A stretch of 42,959 nucleotides of DNA from an uncultured Comamonas sp. (GCA_902175065.1 CABIIJ010000038.1:1-42959); one strand, 5' to 3'. Positions 1 through 9,087 are shown, counted from the stretch's first letter. Program-made: numbers and translations. The notes: generated by a model not told the origin, from the letters alone.

Positions 1-224
1 ATGGTGCCCGCAAGGCAGCAAAAAGCCGCAATCCAGGCGCGTGCCGCAGGCCAGGCTGGTGGCCTGGTCAAGGTACGCAACGACGAGTGCGGTTTTTTGC
101 TGCCTTGCCCGAAGGGTTGCCCCGCCAAGACAGCATCTGCGGCGTTGCAAATCCTCGCCGCCCCACCAGGGCGACTGCGGTTTGCGCCTTGCATCTGCCG
201 CCTTGGCGGGGCAACGGGCACCAT
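1..224. repeat. Nested palindromic, MITE/REP-like intergenic element
   Basis: This non-coding stretch is built of inverted repeats. ATGGTGCCCG at 1-10 is the exact reverse complement of 215-224. The 21 nt at 10-30 pair with 88-108 with one mismatch. GTTGCCCCGCCAAG at 116-129 is the exact reverse complement of 202-215. Small open frames here resemble no protein I know and are probably by-products of the palindrome. The element may extend left of the window. It resembles the dispersed palindromic repeats common in Burkholderiales intergenic DNA; family membership is inferred. Confidence 0.55.
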
Positions 225-237
225 GAAAAGATCGTAA

Positions 238-1383
<1,146 letters not shown>

Positions 1384-1770
1384 AGCCAAGGCCACGGCCT
1401 GCGCGTGCCCCCGAAGCTGCGCAGCAAGCGAGCCAGCCACACCCTTCGGGCAATGAAAAGCAGCGCAGCGGTGGCACAGGCAAGCCCTCACCCATCCATA
1501 CTCGCCGTGGCTGTCCGAGCGCAGCGCCGCAAAGCGGCGCGAAGCGAGTTTCACGGCGGGTATCCAGGCTGCGCCAGCACGCTTTCTTTGCATCCTTTCT
1601 TGCGCGGGCAAGAAAGGATGTCGCCCGCCGGGGCGAGACCCGGCCAGCAGCCCCAAAATCAGGCAGATAAAAATAGCTATCCTCACAGATAAATAAAGCA
1701 TCTCAGATATTTATCAACATGAAATCCTTTATTGAAGAGTGAAGAAAGCTATCAAATAAGGAATAGAGCT
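1384..1770. other. Non-coding spacer with hairpin and AT-rich palindrome
   Basis: The 387 bp between frmA and fghA contain no convincing gene; the open frames are low-complexity and unlike known proteins. Two structures are visible. A perfect 12-bp hairpin occupies 1591-1620, and an AT-rich imperfect palindrome occupies about 1681-1741. The latter is one of four related copies in this window (others near 21417, 27962 and 39696). The AT-rich part just upstream of fghA may also hold its promoter, but no clear -35/-10 pair was found. Confidence 0.5.
1591..1620. repeat. 12-bp perfect hairpin downstream of frmA
   Basis: CATCCTTTCTTG (1591-1602) and CAAGAAAGGATG (1609-1620) form a perfect stem around the 6-nt loop CGCGGG. 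No T-tract follows, so it is not a standard intrinsic terminator. It may be a dispersed intergenic repeat or an mRNA 3' stabiliser for frmA. Confidence 0.6.
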
Positions 1771-2604
1771 ATGCAACGCATGGAACACCACGCCAGCTTC
1801 GGCGGCCGCCAGGAAGTCTGGCAACACCCCAGCACCACCCTGGGCTGCGAGATGAAACTGGGCGTCTACCTCCCCCCCGCCGCGCTGGCCGGGGAGCGCT
1901 GCCCGGTGGTCTACTGGCTCTCGGGCCTCACTTGCACCGAGCAGAACTTCATCACCAAGGCCGGGGCGCAGCAATACGCCGCCCAGCTCGGCCTGATCCT
2001 GGTCGCCCCCGACACCAGCCCGCGCGGCGCGGACGTGGCCAATGACTCCGCCTACGACCTGGGCCAGGGCGCAGGCTTCTACCTGAACGCCACGCAAGCG
2101 CCCTGGGCGGCGCACTTCCGCATGGAAGACTACGTGGTGCAGGAACTGCCCGCGCTGGTCGCTGCGCACTTCCCCACGACGGAAAAACGCGGCATCTGCG
2201 GCCACAGCATGGGCGGGTACGGGGCGCTGACCCTGGCGCTGCGCCATCCGGGGCGCTATGCCAGCGTTTCGGCGTTCTCGCCCATCGTCGCGCCCAGCCA
2301 GGTGCCCTGGGGGCAGAAGGCGTTTGCGGCCTATCTGGGCGACGACCGGGCGGCCTGGGCTGCGCACGATGCGGTGGCCCTGATCGCTTCGGCACCCGAG
2401 CGCCTGCCGCTGCTGGTCGACCAGGGCGATGCCGATGAGTTTCTGGCGGGCCAGCTCCAGCCGCAGCGCTTGCAGGCGGCCTGCGCAGCGGCGGGGCATC
2501 CGCTGACCTTGCGCTTGCAGCCGGGGTATGACCACAGCTATTACTTCATTGCCAGCTTCATCGGGGAGCATCTGGCGCACCACGCCCGGGCCTTGCAGGG
2601 GTAG
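1771..2604 (+). CDS. fghA: S-formylglutathione hydrolase
   Basis: This 277-residue alpha/beta-hydrolase of the esterase D family hydrolyses S-formylglutathione to formate and glutathione, completing the pathway begun by frmA. The nucleophile motif GHSMGGYGALTLALRHP puts the serine at about residue 146. The acid is probably in the DQGDADEFL segment near residue 222, and the histidine is in YDHSYYF near residue 255. The oxyanion-region motif YWLSGLTCTEQNF is typical. The reading frame continues upstream to a TTG, but the ATG at 1771 is preceded by TAAGGA at good spacing and gives the usual family length. It ends about 64 bp before the convergent XRE regulator. Function is well supported by family motifs. 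Confidence 0.95.
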   Translation: MQRMEHHASFGGRQEVWQHPSTTLGCEMKLGVYLPPAALAGERCPVVYWLSGLTCTEQNFITKAGAQQYAAQLGLILVAPDTSPRGADVANDSAYDLGQGAGFYLNATQAPWAAHFRMEDYVVQELPALVAAHFPTTEKRGICGHSMGGYGALTLALRHPGRYASVSAFSPIVAPSQVPWGQKAFAAYLGDDRAAWAAHDAVALIASAPERLPLLVDQGDADEFLAGQLQPQRLQAACAAAGHPLTLRLQPGYDHSYYFIASFIGEHLAHHARALQG

Positions 2605-2668
2605 TTTTTCCTGTTCGCTGCGCTGCTGGGGCGGGGGCCTGGCTTGCTGCGCAGCCGCCTTAGCTGCC

Positions 2669-3001
2669 TCAGCCGCGTTGGGGGGCGTCATCCCCGGCTG
2701 CCAGCCAGGCCAGCGCTTGCTGGCGTGTGGGGGTGTCGGCCCGCCAGTAGTGCAGCAGCAGTTGCGCCAGATCGTCGTCGGTATCGGTGTAGAAAAACGC
2801 CACTGGCACGTTCAGCACCTTGGCCAGTTTTCTGGCGATGAGCAAATCGGGTTTGTGTACCCCCAGCTCGTAGCGGTTGATGCGGGTGCTGGCCACAAAT
2901 TCATCGATCCCCGCTTCAATTCCCAGCATTTTTTGCGATAGCCCTGCCGCCAAGCGGGCCTGCTTGAGCCGCGCTCCCCACTGTTTATCCGCCTCGGACA
3001 T
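2669..3001 (-). CDS. Small XRE-family helix-turn-helix regulator
   Basis: This 110-residue DNA-binding protein has one helix-turn-helix of the Cro/C1 type at about residues 11-65 (GARLKQARLAAGLSQKMLGIE, then INRYELGVHKPDLLIARKLAKVLNVPVAFFY). A short acidic C-terminal tail shows no ligand or protease domain. ATG 3001 is chosen because GAGG lies just upstream; a TTG four codons earlier is possible. Its upstream region contains four copies of the palindrome CTACG-N5-CGTAG, one beside its ribosome site and one over the expected -10 region of a promoter with a perfect TTGACA. Autorepression is therefore likely by inference. The next gene in the opposite direction is a lone flagellin, and the last palindrome copy lies 34 bp before that start. 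No toxin partner or phage gene is adjacent. Confidence 0.88.
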   Translation of the reverse strand: MSEADKQWGARLKQARLAAGLSQKMLGIEAGIDEFVASTRINRYELGVHKPDLLIARKLAKVLNVPVAFFYTDTDDDLAQLLLHYWRADTPTRQQALAWLAAGDDAPQRG

Positions 3002-3017
3002 TGCCTGCCTCAAAAGG

Positions 3018-3032
3018 CTACGAGACTCGTAG
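3018..3032. promoter_or_regulatory. Palindromic operator copy 1 (CTACGAGACTCGTAG)
   Basis: This 15-bp site has inverted CTACG/CGTAG arms around 5 bp, directly upstream of the Shine-Dalgarno of the XRE gene. It shares its arms with the sites at 3052, 3102 and 3175. It is the probable binding site of the adjacent XRE protein (inference). Confidence 0.65.
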
Positions 3033-3051
3033 TTTTACTGCAAAGCCAATA

Positions 3052-3066
3052 CTACGTATTACGTAG
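3052..3066. promoter_or_regulatory. Palindromic operator copy 2 (CTACGTATTACGTAG)
   Basis: This is a near-perfect 15-bp palindrome. It covers the expected -10 position of the minus-strand promoter whose -35 TTGACA lies at 3076-3081, so occupancy should block transcription of the XRE gene. Confidence 0.68.
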
Positions 3067-3081
3067 TCACTGGTTTGTCAA
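3053..3081 (-). promoter_or_regulatory. Probable promoter of the XRE regulator gene
   Basis: On the minus strand a perfect -35 TTGACA (3081-3076) is followed 17 bp later by TACGTA (3058-3053), a poor -10 match that lies inside operator copy 2. The start codon is about 50 bp downstream. Confidence 0.5.
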
Positions 3082-3101
3082 GTCCTTGGCTGCATTCAAA
3101 A

Positions 3102-3116
3102 CTACGAGATACGTAG
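3102..3116. promoter_or_regulatory. Palindromic operator copy 3 (CTACGAGATACGTAG)
   Basis: This is the third 15-bp copy of the CTACG-N5-CGTAG site. It is upstream of the -35 of the XRE promoter and about 107 bp before the flagellin start codon. Confidence 0.65.
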
Positions 3117-3174
3117 TTTTTGGATTGCTTTTTCAGAATTGGACAAAGAAATGGATGGTTACGCTTGCTGGCAA

Positions 3175-3189
3175 CTACGAATTACGTAA
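3175..3189. promoter_or_regulatory. Palindromic operator copy 4 (CTACGAATTACGTAA)
   Basis: This fourth copy has one changed arm base and ends 34 bp before the flagellin start codon. Its position is suited to control of flagellin transcription rather than of the XRE gene. Confidence 0.6.
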
Positions 3190-3222
3190 CTTTCCTGTTG
3201 TCCATCCTTTGGGGAATTTCTT

Positions 3223-4887
3223 ATGGCCACGATCAATACCAACATTGCCTCCATCAACGCCCAGCGCAATCTGGCGCTGTCCGGGCAATCCTTGAACACC
3301 ACCATGCAGCGCCTGTCCTCGGGCCTGCGCGTCAATAGCGCCAAGGACGATGCGGCCGGGCTGGCCATTTCCGAGCGGATGCTCACCCAGGTCAAGGGCC
3401 TGACCGTGGCCTCGCGCAACGCCAACGACGGGATTTCACTGGCGCAGACCGCCGAGGGTGCTCTGGGCAAGGTCGGCGATATGTTCCAGCGGATGCGTGA
3501 ACTGGCCGTGCAGGCGGGCAACGCATCGAACAGCGCATCCGACCGGGCTGCGCTACAGCAGGAGGTCAAGCAACTGGCCGATGAGGTTGACCGTGTGGCC
3601 AAGCAGACCAACTTCAACGGCCAGAAGGTGCTGGACGGCAGTTTTCTGGGCGCGGTGTTTCAGGTGGGGGCCAACTCGGGCGACAACATCACGCTGGGGG
3701 CGCTGGTCGATACGCGTGCGGACAGGATTTCCAAGATCGATTACTCCACCGGCACGGAAGTCATCGACGTGAGTGACAAGCCCATTCCCGCCATTGCCGA
3801 TTACAACCTGCCTATTGCGGCGGGCACGCTCTCTATTACCGTCGTCGGCCATACCACCATCACGCTGGATGCCATTCCTGCGGCCCAAAGCAGCAGCGAA
3901 CGACTGGGGCAGGTGGTGGAAGCCATCAATAAAAAGACCGCAGACACGGGTGTCACGGCGTATCTGACACCCATCCCCGGCACCAATGAGTACACAGTGG
4001 CGGTGATGTCTGACAAGCTGGATGCCAACCAGATCCCGTTGGATGTCACCTTCAACGGCTTCAGTGCCGACACCACGGGCGTGCGCGGTACCTGGGAGCC
4101 TACGCCTGCTTCGTACATGACGGCATTGTCATCTGCGGCTGCGGGCAACCCCTTTGTGCTGTCCAGCTTTGCGGAGATGCTGGAAAAAGTGCTCTCTAAA
4201 AACCCTGAGCTGACCAGCGAAAACATGGCTTCTGGGGAGTTTGCCGCCTATGTCGCTACGTCTGACCAAGCCAACGCGCTGGCTCTGACGACCGCTCTGG
4301 GGGTTGCCAACAGCCATATTCCCGATGTGCTGGCTGCACGTAAAGCCTTTCTGGACGCCGATCCCACTACCAATGCGCTGGCCCAGGCTTATGCCAACGA
4401 ATTGGGTGCCCACTTTGGCATTGTCATGACAGTGCCCACCGGCGCAGATGGTTTGGCCTGGACGGACGATGAAAAACGTGCCGCCATCGACGCGTTCGCT
4501 GTTGCCCAAAGTGGCATCACCTGGGCGGGGGATCTGAGCCTGGACATCACCAATCAGCAAATCAACCAGCGGGGTGTGGACGATGTGGATGTTTCTACCC
4601 AGGAGGGCGCCTGGGTGGCTCTGAAGAAAATTGACAACGCCATCGACCAGATCAACAGTGCCCGCGCCACCCTCGGGGCGATACAGACGCGCTTTGAAAC
4701 AGCGGTGAACAACATCGACATCCAGGTGGAAAACCTGTCCGCCGCCCGTGGGCGAATCGTGGATGCCGACTTTGCCAAGGAAACCGCCAACCTGGCACGC
4801 GTGCAAATCCTGCAACAGGCCGGTATGGCGATGGTGGCGCAGGCCAACCAGATTCCGCAGAACGTGCTGCAACTGTTGCAGGGTTAA
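3223..4887 (+). CDS. fliC: Flagellin with large central variable domain
   Basis: This 554-residue filament subunit has the conserved D0/D1 N-terminal region at residues 1 to about 170 (INTNIASINAQRNL, QRLSSGLRVNSAKDDAAG) and the conserved C-terminal region over about the last 95 residues (ARATLGAIQTRFE, GRIVDADFAKETANLAR, QANQIPQNVLQLLQG). Between them lies a variable D2/D3-type domain of roughly 280 residues, Ala/Thr-rich and unlike any domain I recognise. Like other flagellins it has no signal peptide and would leave through the flagellar export apparatus encoded at 35-40 kb. The ATG has GGGGA about 9 bp upstream. It stands alone, about 24 kb from the fli cluster, without fliD or fliS beside it. 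I found no clear sigma-28 promoter; instead one copy of the XRE palindrome lies just upstream. It may be the only flagellin or a second one; the window cannot tell. Confidence 0.93.
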   Translation: MATINTNIASINAQRNLALSGQSLNTTMQRLSSGLRVNSAKDDAAGLAISERMLTQVKGLTVASRNANDGISLAQTAEGALGKVGDMFQRMRELAVQAGNASNSASDRAALQQEVKQLADEVDRVAKQTNFNGQKVLDGSFLGAVFQVGANSGDNITLGALVDTRADRISKIDYSTGTEVIDVSDKPIPAIADYNLPIAAGTLSITVVGHTTITLDAIPAAQSSSERLGQVVEAINKKTADTGVTAYLTPIPGTNEYTVAVMSDKLDANQIPLDVTFNGFSADTTGVRGTWEPTPASYMTALSSAAAGNPFVLSSFAEMLEKVLSKNPELTSENMASGEFAAYVATSDQANALALTTALGVANSHIPDVLAARKAFLDADPTTNALAQAYANELGAHFGIVMTVPTGADGLAWTDDEKRAAIDAFAVAQSGITWAGDLSLDITNQQINQRGVDDVDVSTQEGAWVALKKIDNAIDQINSARATLGAIQTRFETAVNNIDIQVENLSAARGRIVDADFAKETANLARVQILQQAGMAMVAQANQIPQNVLQLLQG

Positions 4888-4897
4888 CCCTGCGGAA

Positions 4898-5860
4898 TCA
4901 ATCCTCGCCCAGGGATTCGAGCAGTTCCTGGGCGGGGATAAAGAACAGCCCGCCGGTGACGGCACGGCTGAAATCCAGCAGGCGGTCGTAATTGCCCTCG
5001 GGGCGGCCGATGAACATATTGGTCAGCATCTGTTCGGTGACGGCAGGATTGCGGGCGTAGCCGATGAAGTAGGTGCCGTACTCGCCGCGCGAGGGCGTGG
5101 CAAAGGGCAGGTTGGCCCGCAGGATGGCCAGTTCGTTGCCGTCCTCGTCCTTGATCACGTTCAGGGCGACGTGGGCGTTGCTGGGTTTCACGTCGTCGGG
5201 CAGCTCGATGTCGTCGTGCTTGGTGCGCCCCATGACGCGCTCCTGCTCCTCGGTGCTCAGGGCGTTCCAGGCGTCCATGTCGTGCAGGTACTTCTGCACG
5301 ATGGCGTAGCTGCCGCCGGCAAATTCCGGGTCTTCCGCGCCGATCAGCGTGGCCTCCAGCGCGGCGCGGCCTGCGGGGTTTTCCGTGCCGTCGACAAAGC
5401 CGACCATGCTGCGGGCGTCGAAGTAGCGAAAGCCGTGCACTTCGTCCTCGGGCTGCACGGCTGCGCCCAGGGCACGCATGGCCTGCATGGCCAGCTCGAA
5501 GGTCATGTCCACGGTTTGGGCACGGATGTGCAGCAGCAGATCGCCGGGCGTGGAAGGGGCGTGGTGTTTGGCACCGTGCAGGGCCTGCAAGGGGTGCAGG
5601 CCCGCAGGCTTGCTCCGGCCGGGGAACAGGCGTTCCCAGGCGCTGGCGCCGATACCCACCACCATCGTCAGCCGGTGCTGCGGCCAGCGGTGGCCCACGC
5701 TGCGCGTCAGGCCCGCCGCATTGCCCAGAAACTCGCGCACGACCGCTTCGGCGGCTGCGCCGGGAGCGATGCTCAGGACGATGAAATGTGCGGCCTCGCC
5801 TGCGGATGCGGTGACGGCCTGGGGTTCTGGGTGGAGGTGGGCGGGGCAGGTGCAGGTCAT
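4898..5860 (-). CDS. DyP-type heme peroxidase (YfeX/TyrA-like)
   Basis: This protein is about 320 residues long and belongs to the dye-decolourising peroxidase superfamily, cytoplasmic type B. These heme enzymes use peroxide to oxidise small aromatic or porphyrin substrates; the physiological substrate is unknown. The distal GFVDGTENP motif with catalytic Asp is near residue 150. The likely proximal heme histidine lies in KPSNAHVAL near residue 229, and the distal arginine in ILRANLPFA. The C-terminal FIGRPEGNYDRLLDFS motif is typical. There is no Tat or Sec signal and no encapsulin gene nearby. The frame stays open upstream, but ATG 5860 has GGAAA at fair spacing and gives the family length; ATGs at 5881 and 5884 are alternatives. 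It is the third gene of a minus-strand series after proS and the transglycosylase, and it ends 10 bp from the convergent flagellin. Confidence 0.9.
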   Translation of the reverse strand: MTCTCPAHLHPEPQAVTASAGEAAHFIVLSIAPGAAAEAVVREFLGNAAGLTRSVGHRWPQHRLTMVVGIGASAWERLFPGRSKPAGLHPLQALHGAKHHAPSTPGDLLLHIRAQTVDMTFELAMQAMRALGAAVQPEDEVHGFRYFDARSMVGFVDGTENPAGRAALEATLIGAEDPEFAGGSYAIVQKYLHDMDAWNALSTEEQERVMGRTKHDDIELPDDVKPSNAHVALNVIKDEDGNELAILRANLPFATPSRGEYGTYFIGYARNPAVTEQMLTNMFIGRPEGNYDRLLDFSRAVTGGLFFIPAQELLESLGED

Positions 5861-5918
5861 AAGGGTTTTTCCGGTATTCATCATGCCGTCGAGTGTACCC
5901 AGCGCCTGCGTGCAGCCT

Positions 5919-6563
5919 TCAGGCCTGGCCACCATCGCCGGGGTTGAATAGCCATTGGCGCTGGGCGGCAAACACGGCGTTGGGGTATTGGGGCTTGCCC
6001 CGGCTGCCGTTGTAGCGGCCCAGGGCCATGTACATGTCGCCCTTTTCGCGCTCCAGGTAGTGGCGCAGGATGACGCAGCCAAAGCGCAGATTGGTCTGCA
6101 TGTGGAACAGCTTGCCGGGGTCGCCGTCGCCAATCACCCGTGTCCAGAACGGCATGATCTGCATGTAGCCGCGTGCCCCGGCGTGGGAGATGACGAATTT
6201 GCGAAAGCCGCTCTCCACCTGGATCAGCCCCAGCACCAGCGACACTTCCAGCCCGGCACGCGTGGCTTCGTACCACAGGGTTTGCAGAAAGTCGCGGCGC
6301 ACTTCCCAATCGGGCATTCGCTTGCGCAGTCTGTCGCTGGTGGCGGTCAGCCAGCGCAGGTAGTGCAGCCGTGCGTCGGTGGAGGCAAAGACGGGTTCGG
6401 GCGGCGACAGCTCGCTCACTGCCGCCCGCAGGGCCGAACGCACGGCGTCGATCAGCGGCTCTTCAAGCTGCGCCCCGGCCTGGGCGGGCAGGGCGTGCAA
6501 CGCGGCCCAGGCGGCTGCGCCCAGCAGGCAGCGCCGACGGGGCAGAACCGCTGCTGGCCCCAT
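5919..6563 (-). CDS. Lytic transglycosylase, SLT family
   Basis: This 214-residue exported enzyme would cleave peptidoglycan glycan strands to 1,6-anhydromuropeptides. The N-terminus has an arginine patch (PRRRCLLGAAAWAALHALP) followed by a hydrophobic segment ending at about PAQAGAQ, giving a Sec or Tat-like signal peptide. The SLT catalytic core is clear: GLIQVESGFRKFVISHAGA contains the catalytic Glu, followed by GYMQIMPFWTRVIG and the AxGRYNGSRG motif. Only 5 bp separate its ATG from the proS stop codon, so it is almost certainly co-transcribed with proS. The proS-slt pairing is one I associate with Burkholderiales. No LysM or other wall-binding domain is visible. Confidence 0.9.
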   Translation of the reverse strand: MGPAAVLPRRRCLLGAAAWAALHALPAQAGAQLEEPLIDAVRSALRAAVSELSPPEPVFASTDARLHYLRWLTATSDRLRKRMPDWEVRRDFLQTLWYEATRAGLEVSLVLGLIQVESGFRKFVISHAGARGYMQIMPFWTRVIGDGDPGKLFHMQTNLRFGCVILRHYLEREKGDMYMALGRYNGSRGKPQYPNAVFAAQRQWLFNPGDGGQA

Positions 6564-6568
6564 GCGGC

Positions 6569-8311
6569 TTACAGGCCCAGCTTGGCCCGCAGTTGCGGCA
6601 CCACTTCGGCCAGCGGCAGGGACGTGGCGGCCGCATCGCGGCGGTGCTGGTATTCGACCAGACCGTCTTTCAGCCCCCGGTCGCCCAGTACCACGCGGTG
6701 CGGCACGCCGATCAGTTCCCAGTCGGCAAACATCGCGCCGGGGCGCTCGCCCCGGTCGTCCAGGATGACGTCCACGCCCAGCGCCAGCAGTTCGGCGTAG
6801 AGTTTTTCGGCCTCCTGTTTGACCAGTTCGCTGCGGTCCATGCCGATGGGGCAGAGCACCAGGGTGAAGGGCGCGATGGCGTCGGGCCAGATGATGCCGC
6901 GGGCATCGTGGTTCTGCTCGATGGCCGCTGCGGGCAGGCGCGTCACGCCGATGCCGTAGCAGCCCATTTCAAACAGCGTAGGCTTGCCGTTTTCGGCCAG
7001 GAAGGTGGCGTTCATGGCCTCGGAATACTTGGTGCCCAGGTAGAACACGTGGCCGATCTCGATACCGCGCTCGATGGCCAGCGCACCCTGGCCGTCCGGT
7101 GAGGGGTCGCCTGCCACCACGTTGCGCAGGTCGGCCACCAGGTCGGGTTCGGGCAGGTCGCGGCCAAAGTTCACGCCCCGGAGGTGGAAGTCTTTTTCAT
7201 TCGCGCCGCAAATCCAGTCGGCCATCACGGCCACTTCCCGATCGACCACCAGCTTCACTGGTTTGACCAGATTCAGCGGCCCCAGATAACCCGGCTCGCA
7301 ACCAAAGTGGTCTTGAATTTCCGTCACGCTGGCAAAACGGAAGTTGGCCAGGCCTTCGACCTTGCCGACTTTCACCTCGTTCATGTCGTGGTCGCCGCGC
7401 AGCAGCAGCAGCCAGACCTGGGTTTTCACCACTTCGCCCGCTTCGTTGGTGGTGTCGGTGGCCAGCACCAGGGACTTGATGGTGCGGGCCAGCGGCAGGC
7501 CGAGCTGGTCGGCCACGGCCTGGCAGGTGCTGTTGCCGGGGGTGGCGATTTTCTCCAGCGCTTCAACGGCAGCGGGGCGCGGGCCGGCAGGCGGCAGGCT
7601 TTCGGCCTTCTCGATGTTGGCGGCGTAGTCGCTGTTCGGGCAGTAGACGATGGCGTCCTCGCCGGTGGCGGCGATCACCTGGAATTCTTCGCTCAGATCG
7701 CCGCCGATGGCCCCGCTGTCGGCCCGCACGGCGCGGTATTGCAGGCCGAAGCGGTCAAAGATGCGCTGGTAGGCATCGCGCATGGCCTGGTAGCTGGTCT
7801 GGGCGCTGTCGCGGTCCTTGTCGAAGGAATAGGCGTCCTTCATGATGAATTCGCGCCCGCGCATCAGGCCGAAACGCGGGCGGCGTTCGTCGCGGAACTT
7901 GGTCTGGATCTGGTACAGGTTCTTGGGCAACTGCTTGTAGCTCTTGAACTCCTGACGGGCGATGTCGGTGACGACTTCCTCGCTGGTGGGCTGGATGATG
8001 AAGTCGCGTCCGTGGCGGTCCTGGATGCGCAGCAGTTCCGGCCCCATCTTGTCGAAGCGGCCCGTTTCCTGCCACAGCTCGGCGGGCTGCACCACCGGCA
8101 TGGTCACTTCGATGGCCCCGGCGCGGTTCATTTCCTCGCGCACGATGGCCTCCACCTTGCGGATCACGCGCAGCCCCATGGGCATGTAGGTGTAGACGCC
8201 TGCGCCCAGCTTTTTGATCATGCCCGCACGGGTCATGAGCTGGTGGCTGACGATCTCGGCGTCAGCCGGGGCTTCCTTCAAGGTGGAGATGAGAAATTGC
8301 GAAGCTTTCAT
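6569..8311 (-). CDS. proS: Prolyl-tRNA synthetase, bacterial type with editing insert
   Basis: This 580-residue class II aminoacyl-tRNA synthetase charges tRNA-Pro. Motif 1 lies in [19 protein letters not shown], motif 2 in [28 protein letters not shown], and motif 3 towards [14 protein letters not shown]. The insertion domain at about residues 220-400 ([11 protein letters not shown] to the [13 protein letters not shown] region) matches the YbaK-like editing domain that removes mischarged alanine. A C-terminal anticodon-binding domain ends the protein. The frame is open upstream, but [15 protein letters not shown] is the classic N-terminus, fixing the start at 8311; no good Shine-Dalgarno precedes it. 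It is divergent from rppH and first in a series with the transglycosylase and DyP peroxidase genes. Confidence 0.97.
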   Translation of the reverse strand: MKASQFLISTLKEAPADAEIVSHQLMTRAGMIKKLGAGVYTYMPMGLRVIRKVEAIVREEMNRAGAIEVTMPVVQPAELWQETGRFDKMGPELLRIQDRHGRDFIIQPTSEEVVTDIARQEFKSYKQLPKNLYQIQTKFRDERRPRFGLMRGREFIMKDAYSFDKDRDSAQTSYQAMRDAYQRIFDRFGLQYRAVRADSGAIGGDLSEEFQVIAATGEDAIVYCPNSDYAANIEKAESLPPAGPRPAAVEALEKIATPGNSTCQAVADQLGLPLARTIKSLVLATDTTNEAGEVVKTQVWLLLLRGDHDMNEVKVGKVEGLANFRFASVTEIQDHFGCEPGYLGPLNLVKPVKLVVDREVAVMADWICGANEKDFHLRGVNFGRDLPEPDLVADLRNVVAGDPSPDGQGALAIERGIEIGHVFYLGTKYSEAMNATFLAENGKPTLFEMGCYGIGVTRLPAAAIEQNHDARGIIWPDAIAPFTLVLCPIGMDRSELVKQEAEKLYAELLALGVDVILDDRGERPGAMFADWELIGVPHRVVLGDRGLKDGLVEYQHRRDAAATSLPLAEVVPQLRAKLGL

Positions 8312-8356
8312 AGCAAGAGCAGGCCAGGGCGCAAGGGATGGGTGAGCAGGAAATGG

Positions 8357-8390
8357 GCCTGCCCCGCTTGCCGAAGGCAAGGGGGCAGGC
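8357..8390. repeat. Strong hairpin in the proS / rppH divergent spacer
   Basis: GCCTGCCCC (8357-8365) pairs with GGGGCAGGC (8382-8390), and inside it CTTGCC (8367-8372) pairs with GGCAAG (8376-8381) around a GAA loop. This gives a 15-bp stem with a single bulged G. It lies immediately before CATAAT, a possible -10 for rppH, and in the potential 5' leader of proS. No T-tract follows on either strand. Confidence 0.6.
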
Positions 8391-8424
8391 ATAATGAACC
8401 CAACTTAAAAATTGGGGTTTGATT

Positions 8425-9078
8425 ATGCTTGACCGGGACGGATTTCGCCCAAATGTCGGCATCATCCTGCTCAACCAGAAGAACCAGGTGTTCTGGGGTA
8501 AACGCATACGCACACACAGTTGGCAATTTCCGCAAGGTGGCATTGACCGGGGCGAATCGCCCGAGCAGGCCATGTTCCGGGAACTGCACGAGGAAGTCGG
8601 GCTGCAGCCCGAACATGTGCGCATCGTCGCCCGCACCCGTGACTGGTTGCGCTACGAGGTGCCAGACCGATTCATACGCCGCGAAGCCCGTGGCCACTAT
8701 CGCGGCCAGAAGCAGATCTGGTTTCTGCTGCAACTGATGGGCCACGACTGGAACCTGAACCTGCGGGCCACCGACCACCCCGAGTTCGACGCTTGGCGCT
8801 GGAACGATTACTGGGTGCCGCTGGACGTGGTGGTGGAGTTCAAACGCGGTGTCTATGAAATGGCGCTCACGGAGCTGGCCCGCTTTCTGCCGCGTGGCGA
8901 GCAGCCGCGCAACCGTTACCTGCGCGGCGGGATGCGCAGCCGTGAAACAGGGCGTGATGCCGCGCCCGCCGCCGAACCGGCCCGCAATGCCTTGCGCACC
9001 CCCTGGGCGCCGGGCGGGGCCGCGATGGAATTGCCCCCGGGGGCCAGCTTTGATCCGGAGCCGCCCAGCGCGAGCTGA
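8425..9078 (+). CDS. rppH: RNA pyrophosphohydrolase (Nudix)
   Basis: This 217-residue Nudix hydrolase removes pyrophosphate from the 5' end of triphosphorylated mRNA and so triggers RNase E-dependent decay. The Nudix box GX5EX7REUXEEXGU is complete at residues 38-60 ([23 protein letters not shown], read across). Flanking family signatures are [19 protein letters not shown] and [11 protein letters not shown]. The start is the ATG at 8425, with GGGG about 7 bp upstream; this gives the standard [14 protein letters not shown]-terminus. Beyond the catalytic domain there is an Ala/Pro/Arg-rich tail of about 55 residues that enterobacterial RppH lacks; a tail is common in betaproteobacteria and looks disordered. 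The gene is divergent from proS and ends at a terminator-like hairpin. Confidence 0.95.
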   Translation: MLDRDGFRPNVGIILLNQKNQVFWGKRIRTHSWQFPQGGIDRGESPEQAMFRELHEEVGLQPEHVRIVARTRDWLRYEVPDRFIRREARGHYRGQKQIWFLLQLMGHDWNLNLRATDHPEFDAWRWNDYWVPLDVVVEFKRGVYEMALTELARFLPRGEQPRNRYLRGGMRSRETGRDAAPAAEPARNALRTPWAPGGAAMELPPGASFDPEPPSAS

Positions 9079-9087
9079 CGGTGTTTG

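Noticed and set aside
1405-1692. Possible small gene between frmA and fghA
   Set aside because: The product has no similarity to known families and the DNA contains the hairpin and AT-rich repeat; no convincing start signal.
3067-3222. Sigma-28 promoter for the flagellin
   Set aside because: Searched for TAAAG/TCAAG with GCCGATAA-like elements; only isolated half matches at wrong spacing were found.
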